Shown here piece after piece: positions 1 through 5,362 of a stretch of 9,307 bases of DNA. Location: NCBI GenBank assembly GCA_955652925.1, contig CATPCO010000650.1, forward strand, positions 1 through 9,307, given 5' to 3'. A program made the translations under genes and the position numbers. Position 1 is the first letter of the stretch. Each line of letters starts with the position of its first letter. Source of the stretch: an uncultured Xanthobacteraceae bacterium (lineage in GTDB: Bacteria > Pseudomonadota > Alphaproteobacteria > Rhizobiales > Xanthobacteraceae). The notes beneath the pieces are model-generated. The model was not told the origin of the DNA, searched no databases, and saw nothing but the letters and a program-made list of their open reading frames with translations.

Positions 1-52
1 GAAGTGAAGAACTGAACGACAGAACTGAGAACTGAGAAGGACAAGGAAGACA
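1..52 (+). promoter_or_regulatory. Purine-rich leader of rpsP with heptamer repeats and RBS
   Basis: This stretch just before rpsP is purine-rich and holds three copies of the heptamer GAACTGA at 9-15, 22-28 and 29-35, the last two directly adjacent. A Shine-Dalgarno-like AAGGA lies at 43-47, about five bases before the ATG at 53, and supports that start. No promoter is visible. The upstream gene lies outside the window; in related genomes ffh or another gene precedes rpsP. The heptamers may be slippage products in a low-complexity leader; no function is claimed. Confidence 0.5.
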
Positions 53-436
53 ATGTCGCTGAAAATTCGTCTTGCGCGCGCCGGAACCAAGAAGCGTCCG
101 GTCTACCACGTCGTGGTGGCCGACAGCCGCTCGCCCCGCGACGGCCGCTTCATCGAGCGGCTCGGCTATTTCAATCCACTGCTGCCGAAGGAAAAGCCCG
201 AACGCATCAAGCTCGACCTCGAGCGGGCAAAGACCTGGCTCGCCAAAGGCGCGCAGCCGACCGACCGCGTACTGCGCTTTCTCGACGCGGCCGGCGTGGT
301 CAAGCGCTCACCGCGCAGCAACCCCGTGCGCGCGGTGCCGCGCAAGGAGCGCAAGGCCCGCGCCGAAGAAGCCGCCAAGACCGCCGCCGCCGACAAGGCA
401 GCCGCCGCCGCCAAATCCGCCGCCGCCGCGAGCTGA
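53..436 (+). CDS. rpsP: 30S ribosomal protein S16
   Basis: S16 is a primary assembly protein of the small ribosomal subunit that binds 16S rRNA. The 127-residue product starts with the typical S16 signature: MSLKIRLARAGTKKRPVYHV, then a stretch ending RDGRFIERLGYFNPL, giving the conserved core over about residues 1-82. Residues from about 97 to the end form a Lys/Arg/Ala-rich tail that becomes nearly pure Ala/Lys/Ser. Such tails are common in alphaproteobacterial S16 and make it longer than the roughly 80-residue E. coli form. The ATG has an AAGGA ribosome-binding site. It is the first gene of a same-strand block with rimM, trmD and rplS, the usual ribosome/tRNA operon order. The tail is likely disordered and solvent exposed. 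Identification is secure. Confidence 0.98.
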   Translation: MSLKIRLARAGTKKRPVYHVVVADSRSPRDGRFIERLGYFNPLLPKEKPERIKLDLERAKTWLAKGAQPTDRVLRFLDAAGVVKRSPRSNPVRAVPRKERKARAEEAAKTAAADKAAAAAKSAAAAS

Positions 437-485
437 TGTGCGTTTGGGTGGCGGGGCACCCACGCCGCATACGCTGATCCGGCGG

Positions 486-1046
486 ATGCCCGGCAAGCGC
501 ATTTGTGTGGGTGAAATCACCGGCGCGCACGGCATTCGCGGCGAGGTCAAGCTCAAATCATTCACCGCCGACCCGCTGGCCGTGAGGAATTATGCGCCGC
601 TCGAGAGCGAAGACGGCGCTGGGCGGTTCGTGATCGAGGAACTCCATCCCGCAAAAGGCCATTTCATTGCGCGTCTTTCAGGTGTCGAGGATCGCGCGAG
701 CGCCGAGCGGCTTGCCCATGTCAGATTGTTTGTTGCGCGCGACGTGATGCCGGCGCCTGCCGCGGACGAGTTCTATCACGCGGATCTCATCGGACTGCGT
801 GCGGTCACCACGACGGGAGAAGAAATCGCAACCGTGACGGCGGTGCACGATTTCGGAGCCGGCGCCATCCTGGAATTGCAGCGCAAGGGCGGCGAGGCGG
901 GCGGCGCCACCATTATGGTCCCTTTCACCGACGCCTTCGTGCCGCATGTCGACATTGCCGCAGGCCGCATCGTTGTCGCGCCGCCCGCTGACAGCGCCCG
1001 CGGCGAAAGCGAGCGGCCACGCCGGCCTCGCAGACCCGCGCGTTAG
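486..1046 (+). CDS. rimM: Ribosome maturation factor RimM
   Basis: RimM assists late maturation of the 30S subunit by binding S19 and helping the 16S 3' (head) domain fold. The 186-residue product begins MPGKRICVGEITGAHGIRGE, the classical RimM N-terminal barrel signature, followed by KLKSFTADP. The PRC-barrel half starts near residue 95 with EFYHADLIGL and continues through GEEIATVTAVHDFGAGAILE to VPFTDAFVPHVD. The last 15 or so residues are Arg/Pro-rich and poorly conserved. I chose the ATG at 486 because conserved homology begins immediately after it. The frame is open upstream through rpsP, and an in-frame GTG at 438 is possible, but it would add 16 residues of non-conserved sequence. No strong RBS is visible. 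It lies 49 bases after rpsP and 15 before trmD, so co-transcription is very likely. Confidence 0.95.
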   Translation: MPGKRICVGEITGAHGIRGEVKLKSFTADPLAVRNYAPLESEDGAGRFVIEELHPAKGHFIARLSGVEDRASAERLAHVRLFVARDVMPAPAADEFYHADLIGLRAVTTTGEEIATVTAVHDFGAGAILELQRKGGEAGGATIMVPFTDAFVPHVDIAAGRIVVAPPADSARGESERPRRPRRPAR

Positions 1047-1061
1047 CCCGTACAAAGTGCC

Positions 1062-1784
1062 ATGTGGCGCGCGATCGTTCTCACCATCTTTCCCGAAATG
1101 TTTCCGGGACCGCTCGGCCTAAGCCTTGCCGGCAGGGCGCTCGCATCAGGCATCTGGTCGCTCGCGGCGAGCGACATCCGCGACTACGCGACCGACAAGC
1201 ACCGCTCCGTTGACGATACGCCCGCGGGCGGCGGCCCCGGCATGGTGATGCGGCCCGACGTGCTGGCGCGCGCAATCGATGCGGTCACGGCGCCGGACGA
1301 CGGGCGGCCGCGCCTGCTCATGGGCGCACGCGGGGCGCCGCTTACCCAGGCGCGGGTCGAGGCGCTCGCGGCCGGAGCCGGGGCCATCATTGTTTGCGGC
1401 CGTTTCGAAGGGGTCGATGAGCGCGTCATCACGGCGCGCAAGCTAGAAGAAGTGTCGATCGGAGACTACGTGCTCTCGGGCGGGGAGCTCGCCGCGCTGG
1501 CGCTGATCGATGCCTGCGTGCGGCTTCTGCCGGGCGTCATGGGAAAGGCTGCCTCGGGCGAAGTGGAAAGTTTCGCGCAGGGGTTGCTCGAACACCCCCA
1601 ATATACCAGGCCAGCCGTGTGGGAGGGTCAATCCATCCCTGACGTGCTCACGTGCGGTGACCATGCCAGGATTGCGGCCTGGCGCCGCGCCGAGGCTGAG
1701 CGCATCACCCGGGAGCGTCGTCCTGATCTGTGGTCGGCCTATATCGAAGGAGGCGAGCGAGCGGGCAAGATGTCACGCACGTGA
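1062..1784 (+). CDS. trmD: tRNA (guanine-37-N1)-methyltransferase TrmD
   Basis: TrmD uses S-adenosylmethionine to methylate G37 next to the anticodon, preventing +1 frameshifts. The 240-residue product has the family landmarks in order: the start WRAIVLTIFPEMFPGPLG, then HRSVDDTPAGGGPGMV, the knot motifs GRFEGVDERVI and SIGDYVLSGGELAALALID, then LLEHPQYTRPAVWEG and a C-terminal helical part ending RRPDLW. The SPOUT trefoil knot therefore spans roughly residues 85-160. Arg154 is present in the position of the catalytic Arg of gammaproteobacterial TrmD. Position 169, Asp in those enzymes, is Glu here, within the stretch GEVESF. Length matches the usual 230-260. The gene sits 15 bases after rimM and 121 before rplS, the normal operon place. 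Identification is secure. Confidence 0.97.
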   Translation: MWRAIVLTIFPEMFPGPLGLSLAGRALASGIWSLAASDIRDYATDKHRSVDDTPAGGGPGMVMRPDVLARAIDAVTAPDDGRPRLLMGARGAPLTQARVEALAAGAGAIIVCGRFEGVDERVITARKLEEVSIGDYVLSGGELAALALIDACVRLLPGVMGKAASGEVESFAQGLLEHPQYTRPAVWEGQSIPDVLTCGDHARIAAWRRAEAERITRERRPDLWSAYIEGGERAGKMSRT

Positions 1785-1843
1785 CAAACTGCGCCCCATG
1801 TCGTAGAAGCTCCGCCGGCCCCGAACAGCAGAAAAACCGCTTT

Positions 1844-1880
1844 CCCTTTCCCGCTTACGGGGGAGGGTAGGGTGGGGGTT
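1844..1880 (+). repeat. GC-rich palindromic intergenic repeat (copy 1, upstream of rplS)
   Basis: Between trmD and rplS, CCCTTTCCCG (1844-1853) can pair with CGGGGGAGGG (1858-1867) around a four-base loop, giving a 10-bp stem with two G-T/G-U pairs. It is followed by the G-rich tail TAGGGTGGGGGTT. The same layout, with near-identical tail GGGTGGGGGT, recurs at 7643-7685, so this is a dispersed repeat rather than a gene-specific structure. It falls inside the operon, about 25 bases before the rplS ribosome-binding site, where it could form an mRNA hairpin. There is no T-run, so it is not a typical intrinsic terminator. Confidence 0.65.
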
Positions 1881-1894
1881 CCCACGCGGCGGAT

Positions 1895-1900
1895 GGAGAG
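1895..1900 (+). promoter_or_regulatory. Ribosome-binding site of rplS
   Basis: GGAGAG, five bases before the ATG at 1906, is a good Shine-Dalgarno match and fixes the rplS start. Confidence 0.75.
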
Positions 1901-1905
1901 TTCCC

Positions 1906-2307
1906 ATGAATCTCATTCAACAGCTCGAAAAGGAGCAGGTCGCAAAACTCTCTGCCGGCAAGCAAATTCCCGATTTCGGCCCTGGCGATACGGTGCTCGT
2001 CAACTACAAGGTCGTCGAGGGCGAGCGCGCGCGCATCCAGGCCTATGAGGGCGTCTGTATCGGGCGCGCGGGCTCCGGCCTGAACGAGAATTTCACGGTT
2101 CGCAAGATTTCCTATGGCGAAGGCGTGGAACGCGTCTTTCCGCTCTACTCCCCGATGATCGACTCCATCAAGATCGTGCGGCGCGGAAAAGTGCGCCGCG
2201 CCAAGCTCTACTACCTGCGCGGGCGGCGCGGCAAAGCGGCGCGCATCGTGGAGAAGCAGGACCATCGCGGCGCCGCCGAGTCCGTGGCGGAGAAGGCCGC
2301 GGAGTAA
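1906..2307 (+). CDS. rplS: 50S ribosomal protein L19
   Basis: L19 sits at the 30S-50S interface of the large ribosomal subunit and contacts 16S rRNA through an intersubunit bridge. The 133-residue product is typical: it begins MNLIQQLEKEQVAKL, with the conserved barrel stretch FGPGDTVLVNYKVVEGERAR, then IQAYEGVCIGRAGSGLNENF, TVRKISYGEGVERVFPLYSP and RRGKVRRAKLYYLRGRRGKA. The conserved core ends near residue 115. The remaining 18 residues are an Ala/Glu-rich tail, as often seen in alphaproteobacteria. A GGAGAG site precedes the ATG. It is last in the rpsP-rimM-trmD-rplS block, separated from trmD by a 121-bp gap that holds a palindromic repeat. Opposed repeat hairpins just downstream separate it from a convergent gene. 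Confidence 0.98.
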   Translation: MNLIQQLEKEQVAKLSAGKQIPDFGPGDTVLVNYKVVEGERARIQAYEGVCIGRAGSGLNENFTVRKISYGEGVERVFPLYSPMIDSIKIVRRGKVRRAKLYYLRGRRGKAARIVEKQDHRGAAESVAEKAAE

Positions 2308-2310
2308 TCG

Positions 2311-2359
2311 GTAGCCCGGATGGGCTTGAGCCGCGTTAGCGGCTCAAGCGAAATCCGGG
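2311..2359 (+). repeat. Palindromic GTAGCCC-type repeat with nested hairpin (copy 1)
   Basis: The unit opens with GTAG, then CCCGGAT (2315-2321) pairs with ATCCGGG (2353-2359). Inside this outer stem lies a second perfect 11-bp inverted repeat, GCTTGAGCCGC (2324-2334) with GCGGCTCAAGC (2339-2349), around a GTTA loop. The other three copies in the window have a plain 12-base loop in place of this inner hairpin. It starts three bases after the rplS stop codon and, with the opposed copy that follows, could act as a terminator or mRNA-protecting hairpin. That role is inferred from placement only. Confidence 0.8.
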
Positions 2360-2383
2360 GCGGCTTTGCAACACGGAAAGGAC

Positions 2384-2413
2384 CCCGCATTTCGCTTCGC
2401 TCATGCGGGCTAC
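2384..2413 (-). repeat. Palindromic GTAGCCC-type repeat (copy 2, inverted)
   Basis: Read on the minus strand this is GTAG CCCGCAT, a 12-base loop GAGCGAAGCGAA, then ATGCGGG. It is the same family as copies at 2311, 4695 and 4788, but in opposite orientation to copy 1, so the two form a BIME-like pair. It lies six bases from the stop codon of the convergent cupin gene (2420). Confidence 0.8.
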
Positions 2414-2419
2414 GGTCAC

Positions 2420-2941
2420 CTACTCCAGCTCGACCGTCTTGAAGTCCGCGGGCAAGATCACTTCCAGCACTTCGCAATCATCGGAATAATCGAGCACGAC
2501 GTGCTCGATGCGCGGCGGCTGGATCCACGCGCTGCCTTGGCGCATCACGATCGCGCCCTGGCCATCGAGCTCGGTCTTGATCCAGCCCTTGAGCACATAG
2601 ACCATCTGGAAATCGACGTCGTGGTAATGGCGCTTGGAGACCTCTTCCGGACGGCACGGTGGTACGAAACGGATCACGTGCGCGCGCACCATTGCGTTGG
2701 TGGCGTCCGCAATGCCGAGGTCGCGGTATTTGGCATAGCGCCGTAATCCGCCCTCGAAATCCTCCTCCCGATGATGACTGACCGTGAACTTCTGGGCTGG
2801 CCTTTTGCGCGCGGCAGTGCGCTGGCGCGAGCGCCGCTTCGGGGCCGCCCTCTGCGCCCTGCGCTGCGACGTCAATTTGAGCCTTGTCGATTTGAGCCTT
2901 GTCGATTTGAGCTTTGCCGATTTGAGCTTTGCCCTGGCCAT
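2420..2941 (-). CDS. Cupin-domain protein with basic repeat N-terminus
   Basis: The 173-residue product has two parts. Residues 1-50 or so are strongly cationic and begin MARAKLKSAKLKSTRLKSTR, three KLKS/RLKS-type pentapeptides followed by an Arg/Lys/Gln/Ala-rich stretch. Residues from about 55 carry a single cupin domain: motif 1 is HYHDVDFQMVYVLKG, supplying two His and a Gln where Glu is usual, and motif 2 is GSAWIQPPRIEHVVLD, supplying the third His. A bound metal and a small-molecule role are plausible; substrate and reaction are unknown. The start at 2941 is chosen for the strong AGGGAGGT site just upstream; the frame stays open further upstream through non-coding repeats. It converges on rplS and diverges from leuC. 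The tail resembles histone-H1-like tails and might bind nucleic acid, which is inference. It has no signal peptide. Confidence 0.85.
   Translation of the reverse strand: MARAKLKSAKLKSTRLKSTRLKLTSQRRAQRAAPKRRSRQRTAARKRPAQKFTVSHHREEDFEGGLRRYAKYRDLGIADATNAMVRAHVIRFVPPCRPEEVSKRHYHDVDFQMVYVLKGWIKTELDGQGAIVMRQGSAWIQPPRIEHVVLDYSDDCEVLEVILPADFKTVELE
2871..2933 (-). repeat. 15-bp tandem repeat inside the cupin gene
   Basis: Two identical 15-bp units, GCCTTGTCGATTTGA on the plus strand, lie at 2881-2895 and 2896-2910. A third at 2911-2925 differs at two bases, a partial unit follows at 2926-2933, and a degraded one precedes at about 2871-2880. Since 15 is divisible by three, copy-number change keeps the reading frame and adds or removes a Lys/Arg-Leu-Lys-Ser pentapeptide. 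Confidence 0.85.
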
Positions 2942-2945
2942 GAAT

Positions 2946-2953
2946 ACCTCCCT
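2946..2953 (-). promoter_or_regulatory. Ribosome-binding site deciding the cupin start
   Basis: On the minus strand AGGGAGGT lies four bases before the ATG at 2941. This near-consensus site is the reason for rejecting the longer in-frame extension up to 3229. Confidence 0.8.
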
Positions 2954-3031
2954 CGTCAATTGTCCCGATCCTACGCGCGAACGTGACCAAGCGGTAGAGC
3001 GTGCGCGTCCCGGCGCTGGTGCAGCCGTTAG

Positions 3032-3110
3032 GTTGGGTCGAGCGCTTGCGAGACCCAACACCTTATCCCGCGCTGCTCGATGTTGGGTCTCGTGAAGAAC
3101 TCGACCCAAC
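3032..3110. repeat. Inverted pair of GTTGGGTC palindromes
   Basis: Two elements each carry 8-bp arms GTTGGGTC / GACCCAAC: 3032-3039 with 3052-3059, and 3082-3089 with 3103-3110. The reverse complement of the first (28 bases) matches the second (29 bases) over the outer 11 bases on each side, GTTGGGTCTCG and CTCGACCCAAC, and differs in the middle. They are therefore two copies of one repeat in opposite orientation, able to fold singly or with each other. This style of repeat (GTTGGGT...ACCCAAC) is widespread in proteobacterial intergenic DNA. Confidence 0.8.
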
Positions 3111-3160
3111 ACGTCGTTACCTGCTATTCGCAGCATGCGGTTTTTTCTGGCTGGCGATGT

Positions 3161-3215
3161 CGCGCGTAGCGCGTCGAAGACGCGCGTGAACGCGCTTACG
3201 GCGCTGCGCTGCGCC
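3161..3215. repeat. GCGCG-rich hairpin cluster upstream of leuC
   Basis: Consecutive short inverted repeats occur here: GCGCGT (3169-3174) with ACGCGC (3180-3185) around a CGAAG loop, overlapping GCGCG/CGCGC arms around TGAA, and GGCGC with GCGCC at about 3200-3215. The layout resembles dispersed alphaproteobacterial intergenic repeats. A structural role in leuC transcription cannot be excluded. Confidence 0.45.
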
Positions 3216-3291
3216 CGGGACACGTTCAAGCGCGCGCCCTTTTTTTCTCGCCCGCGAGTGAATAAAAAGACGGCAAAGCACAGGACCCGAC

Positions 3292-4692
3292 ATGCCCCGC
3301 ACCCTTTACGACAAGATCTGGGAAGATCACCTGGTCGATGAGCAGCCCGACGGCACGTGCCTCATCTATATTGACCGTCACCTCGTGCACGAGGTCACGA
3401 GCCCGCAGGCCTTTGAGGGCCTGCGGCTGGCCGGGCGCAAGGTGCGTTCGCCGGACAAGACCTTGTGCGTCGTCGACCACAACGTCCCCACCACCGACCG
3501 CAAGCTGCCCAATCCGGACCCGGAAAGCGCGGCACAGATCGCCTGTCTCGCCGAGAATGCAAAGCTCTTCGGGCTTGAATATTTCGACGAGTTCGACCGC
3601 CGGCAGGGTATCGTGCACATCATCGGCCCGGAGCAAGGTTTCACGCTGCCCGGCACCACGCTCGTGTGTGGCGATAGCCATACCGCGACCCACGGCGCCT
3701 TCGGCGCGCTCGCCTACGGCATCGGCACTTCAGAGGTGGAACACGTCCTTGCCACCCAGACGCTGATCCAGACCAAGTCGAAGAACATGCGCGCCGTCGT
3801 GGACGGCAAGCTGCCGCAAGGGGTCACCGCAAAGGACATCATCCTCGCCATCATCGGCGAGATCGGCACGGCCGGCGGTACCGGCCACGCACTCGAATAT
3901 GCCGGCGAGGCAATCCGCACGCTCTCGATGGAGGGCCGGATGACGGTCTGCAACATGTCGGTCGAAGCGGGCGCCAAGGCAGGCTTCATCGCTCCCGACG
4001 AGAAGACATTCGACTATCTCAAGGATCGGCCCAAATCCCCGAAAGGAAAGCAGTGGGATGCGGCCATGCGCCTCTGGGAGACGTTGCATTCGGATACGGG
4101 CGCGCATTTCGACCGCGAGATCAGGCTTGATGCGAGCAAGCTGCCGCCGCTCGTGACCTGGGGCACGAGCCCCGAGCAGGTCGTTGCAGTGACCGGACGG
4201 GTGCCGCGGGTGCAGGATATCTCTGACGAAAACAAGCGCCGCGCCGCCGAGACGTCGCTCTCCTACATGGGTCTCAAGGGCGGCGAGAAGATCACCGACA
4301 TCGCCATTGACCGGGTCTTCATCGGGTCCTGCACCAATTCCCGCATCGAGGACCTGCGCGCCGTGGCGCGCGTGGTCGACGGCAAGCGCGTCAACTCCAA
4401 CGTCAAGGCCATGGTGGTGCCGGGTTCGGGACTGATCAAGGAGCAGGCCGAAGCGGAGGGGATCGACAAGATCCTGCTCAAGGCCGGGTTCGAGTGGCGC
4501 GAGCCCGGCTGCTCCATGTGCCTTGCCATGAACCCCGACAAGCTCGCGCCCGGCGAGCGCTGCGCTTCCACATCCAACCGGAATTTCGAGGGCCGCCAAG
4601 GCTACAAGGGCCGCACCCACCTCGTCTCTCCCGCCATGGCCGCAGCCGCTGCCATCGCCGGCCATTTCATCGATGTGAGAGACTGGACGTAG
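3292..4692 (+). CDS. leuC: 3-isopropylmalate dehydratase large subunit
   Basis: LeuC with LeuD forms isopropylmalate isomerase, which converts 2-isopropylmalate to 3-isopropylmalate in cytoplasmic leucine biosynthesis through a [4Fe-4S] cluster. The 466-residue product has the normal length and aconitase-family order: TLYDKIWEDHLVDEQPDGT near the start, VDHNVPTTDR, VCGDSHTATHGAFGALAYGI, then VFIGSCTNSRIEDL and EPGCSMCLAMNPDKL. The three cluster ligands fall at Cys347, Cys407 and Cys410, the same numbering as in E. coli. The ATG at 3292 gives the conserved N-terminus directly; only a weak RBS is visible. The gene is followed by a tandem repeat rather than by leuD, which lies 877 bp downstream beyond an opposing small gene, so the two subunits are probably not translated from a tightly coupled message. 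Identification is secure. Confidence 0.98.
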   Translation: MPRTLYDKIWEDHLVDEQPDGTCLIYIDRHLVHEVTSPQAFEGLRLAGRKVRSPDKTLCVVDHNVPTTDRKLPNPDPESAAQIACLAENAKLFGLEYFDEFDRRQGIVHIIGPEQGFTLPGTTLVCGDSHTATHGAFGALAYGIGTSEVEHVLATQTLIQTKSKNMRAVVDGKLPQGVTAKDIILAIIGEIGTAGGTGHALEYAGEAIRTLSMEGRMTVCNMSVEAGAKAGFIAPDEKTFDYLKDRPKSPKGKQWDAAMRLWETLHSDTGAHFDREIRLDASKLPPLVTWGTSPEQVVAVTGRVPRVQDISDENKRRAAETSLSYMGLKGGEKITDIAIDRVFIGSCTNSRIEDLRAVARVVDGKRVNSNVKAMVVPGSGLIKEQAEAEGIDKILLKAGFEWREPGCSMCLAMNPDKLAPGERCASTSNRNFEGRQGYKGRTHLVSPAMAAAAAIAGHFIDVRDWT

Positions 4693-4694
4693 CC

Positions 4695-4746
4695 GTAGCC
4701 CGGGTGAGCGTAGCGATACCCGGGTGGAGCTGGTCCCGCATGTCGC
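4695..4746 (+). repeat. Palindromic GTAGCCC-type repeat (copy 3, tandem unit A)
   Basis: A 52-base unit whose start, GTAG CCCGGGT (stem arm 4699-4705), pairs with ACCCGGG (4718-4724) around a 12-base loop GAGCGTAGCGAT. It matches the unit at 4788-4839 at 46 of 52 positions and begins two bases after the leuC stop, so it could help end or stabilise leuC mRNA. A further hairpin, CCCGTC / GACGGG (4746-4751 with 4766-4771), follows. Confidence 0.85.
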
Positions 4747-4787
4747 CCGTCTCCGCTAAAGCTTCGACGGGCTAATGTGAGTGCGGC

Positions 4788-4839
4788 GTAGCCCGGATGA
4801 GCGAAGCGATATCCGGGTGAGGCTGGTCTCGCATGTCGC
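4788..4839 (+). repeat. Palindromic GTAGCCC-type repeat (copy 4, tandem unit B)
   Basis: This is the second 52-base unit, 93 bases downstream of the first and in the same orientation. The stem is CCCGGAT (4792-4798) with ATCCGGG (4811-4817). It is followed by GCCTG/CAGGC (4843-4856) and the perfect 12-base palindrome GCGAAGCTTCGC (4855-4866). AAGCTTCG also recurs at a similar offset after unit A, so the original duplication was probably longer than 52 bases. Confidence 0.85.
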
Positions 4840-4895
4840 GGAGCCTGCCATCAGGCGAAGCTTCGCGCCGACCCGGTGGCTCATGCGGGTACACA

Positions 4896-5210
4896 TCATC
4901 GCTCCCACCAGCAGCGCATCCTCGGCACGATGACCGGTCCGCTCGGACGGTTTTCCTGCGCAAGCCATGATGTGCAGTCGCGCACCGCGCCCGGGCCGGG
5001 ATATTCGTATTTGTACGGCACCGGATAAGTGGTGGAATAGAACCGGTAGGGGTAGGCCGGAGCGACGCGGATGCGCGGCCGCACCCGCGCGGGCCGGTAT
5101 AAATTTTCGCGCGCGGCTTCGCTCGTCTGCGCGCGCGCATTCTCCGCGCCGGGAACTGCGAACGAGAGCAGGCCGAAGGCGAGCAGCAGCGAGAAGATCG
5201 TGCGGTTCAT
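4896..5210 (-). CDS. Small secreted hypothetical protein
   Basis: The 104-residue product begins MNRTIFSLLLAFGLLSFAVP and continues GAENARAQT, a clear Sec signal peptide with a likely cleavage near ARA-QT at about residue 27. The mature part is small, Tyr/Pro/Arg-rich (APAYPYRFYSTTYPVPYKY), then EYPGPGAVRDC and a C-terminus IVPRMRCWWER. Two Cys in the mature chain could form a periplasmic disulfide. I recognise the general pattern as a conserved hypothetical of Hyphomicrobiales, with no known function. The ATG at 5210 places the signal peptide at the N-terminus; an in-frame GTG at 5243 with an AGGTG upstream would add 11 residues and is a real alternative. It stands alone on the minus strand between leuC and leuD. 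Confidence 0.8.
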   Translation of the reverse strand: MNRTIFSLLLAFGLLSFAVPGAENARAQTSEAARENLYRPARVRPRIRVAPAYPYRFYSTTYPVPYKYEYPGPGAVRDCTSWLAQENRPSGPVIVPRMRCWWER

Positions 5211-5300
5211 TTGCGTGGCGCCCGTGCGTGACCGGCTCTTCACTCACACACCTGTGACACGGGATGACAGCAAAAGCATGGAAAATCGGGAAAATCTCAA

Positions 5301-5329
5301 TTGACTACAAATCGAGGATTTGATATATT
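5301..5329 (+). promoter_or_regulatory. Sigma70-type promoter ahead of leuD
   Basis: TTGACT at 5301-5306 and TATATT at 5324-5329 are separated by exactly 17 bases. This is the best promoter match in the window, in a locally AT-rich stretch. Transcription would start near 5336. The nearest secure plus-strand gene is leuD at 5570, so this most simply explains independent leuD expression, though a separate small RNA is possible. Confidence 0.7.
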
Positions 5330-5362
5330 CGATGCGTGGAGGAATCCGTCCGGAGGCAACGA

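Larger units (their letters stand above)
2942..3291. other. 350-bp gene-free gap between cupin gene and leuC
   Basis: No convincing gene lies here. It holds the cupin ribosome-binding site (2946-2953), an inverted pair of GTTGGGTC palindromes (3032-3059 and 3082-3110), a GCGCG-rich hairpin cluster (3161-3215), a run of seven T at 3240-3246 and an AT-rich patch before leuC. It must carry promoters for both divergent genes, but I could not identify clear -35/-10 pairs for either. Confidence 0.7.

Noticed and set aside
72..485. Long in-frame extension of rimM through rpsP
   Set aside because: It reads rpsP in another frame; RimM homology begins right after the ATG at 486.
2871..2933. Tandem repeat considered as CRISPR
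   Set aside because: Units are 15 bp, contiguous, without spacers, and coding.
2942..3229. N-terminal extension of the cupin gene
   Set aside because: It would translate the GTTGGGTC and GCGCG repeats and ignore the strong RBS before 2941.
3200..3246. Intrinsic terminator ending in the T-run before leuC
   Set aside because: The GC hairpin at about 3200-3215 is not adjacent to the T-run at 3240-3246, and no plus-strand gene ends nearby.
3730..4665. 311-codon frame antisense to leuC
   Set aside because: It is a high-GC shadow frame; leuC on the other strand is unmistakable and the antisense product has no recognisable motifs.
5244..5257. TCACA-N4-TGTGA dyad near the secreted-protein start, possible operator
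   Set aside because: Arms are only 5 bp and a single site is seen; chance occurrence is likely.
4967..5304. Plus-strand frames over the secreted-protein gene
   Set aside because: They are Arg-rich shadows of the minus-strand gene without motifs or RBS.
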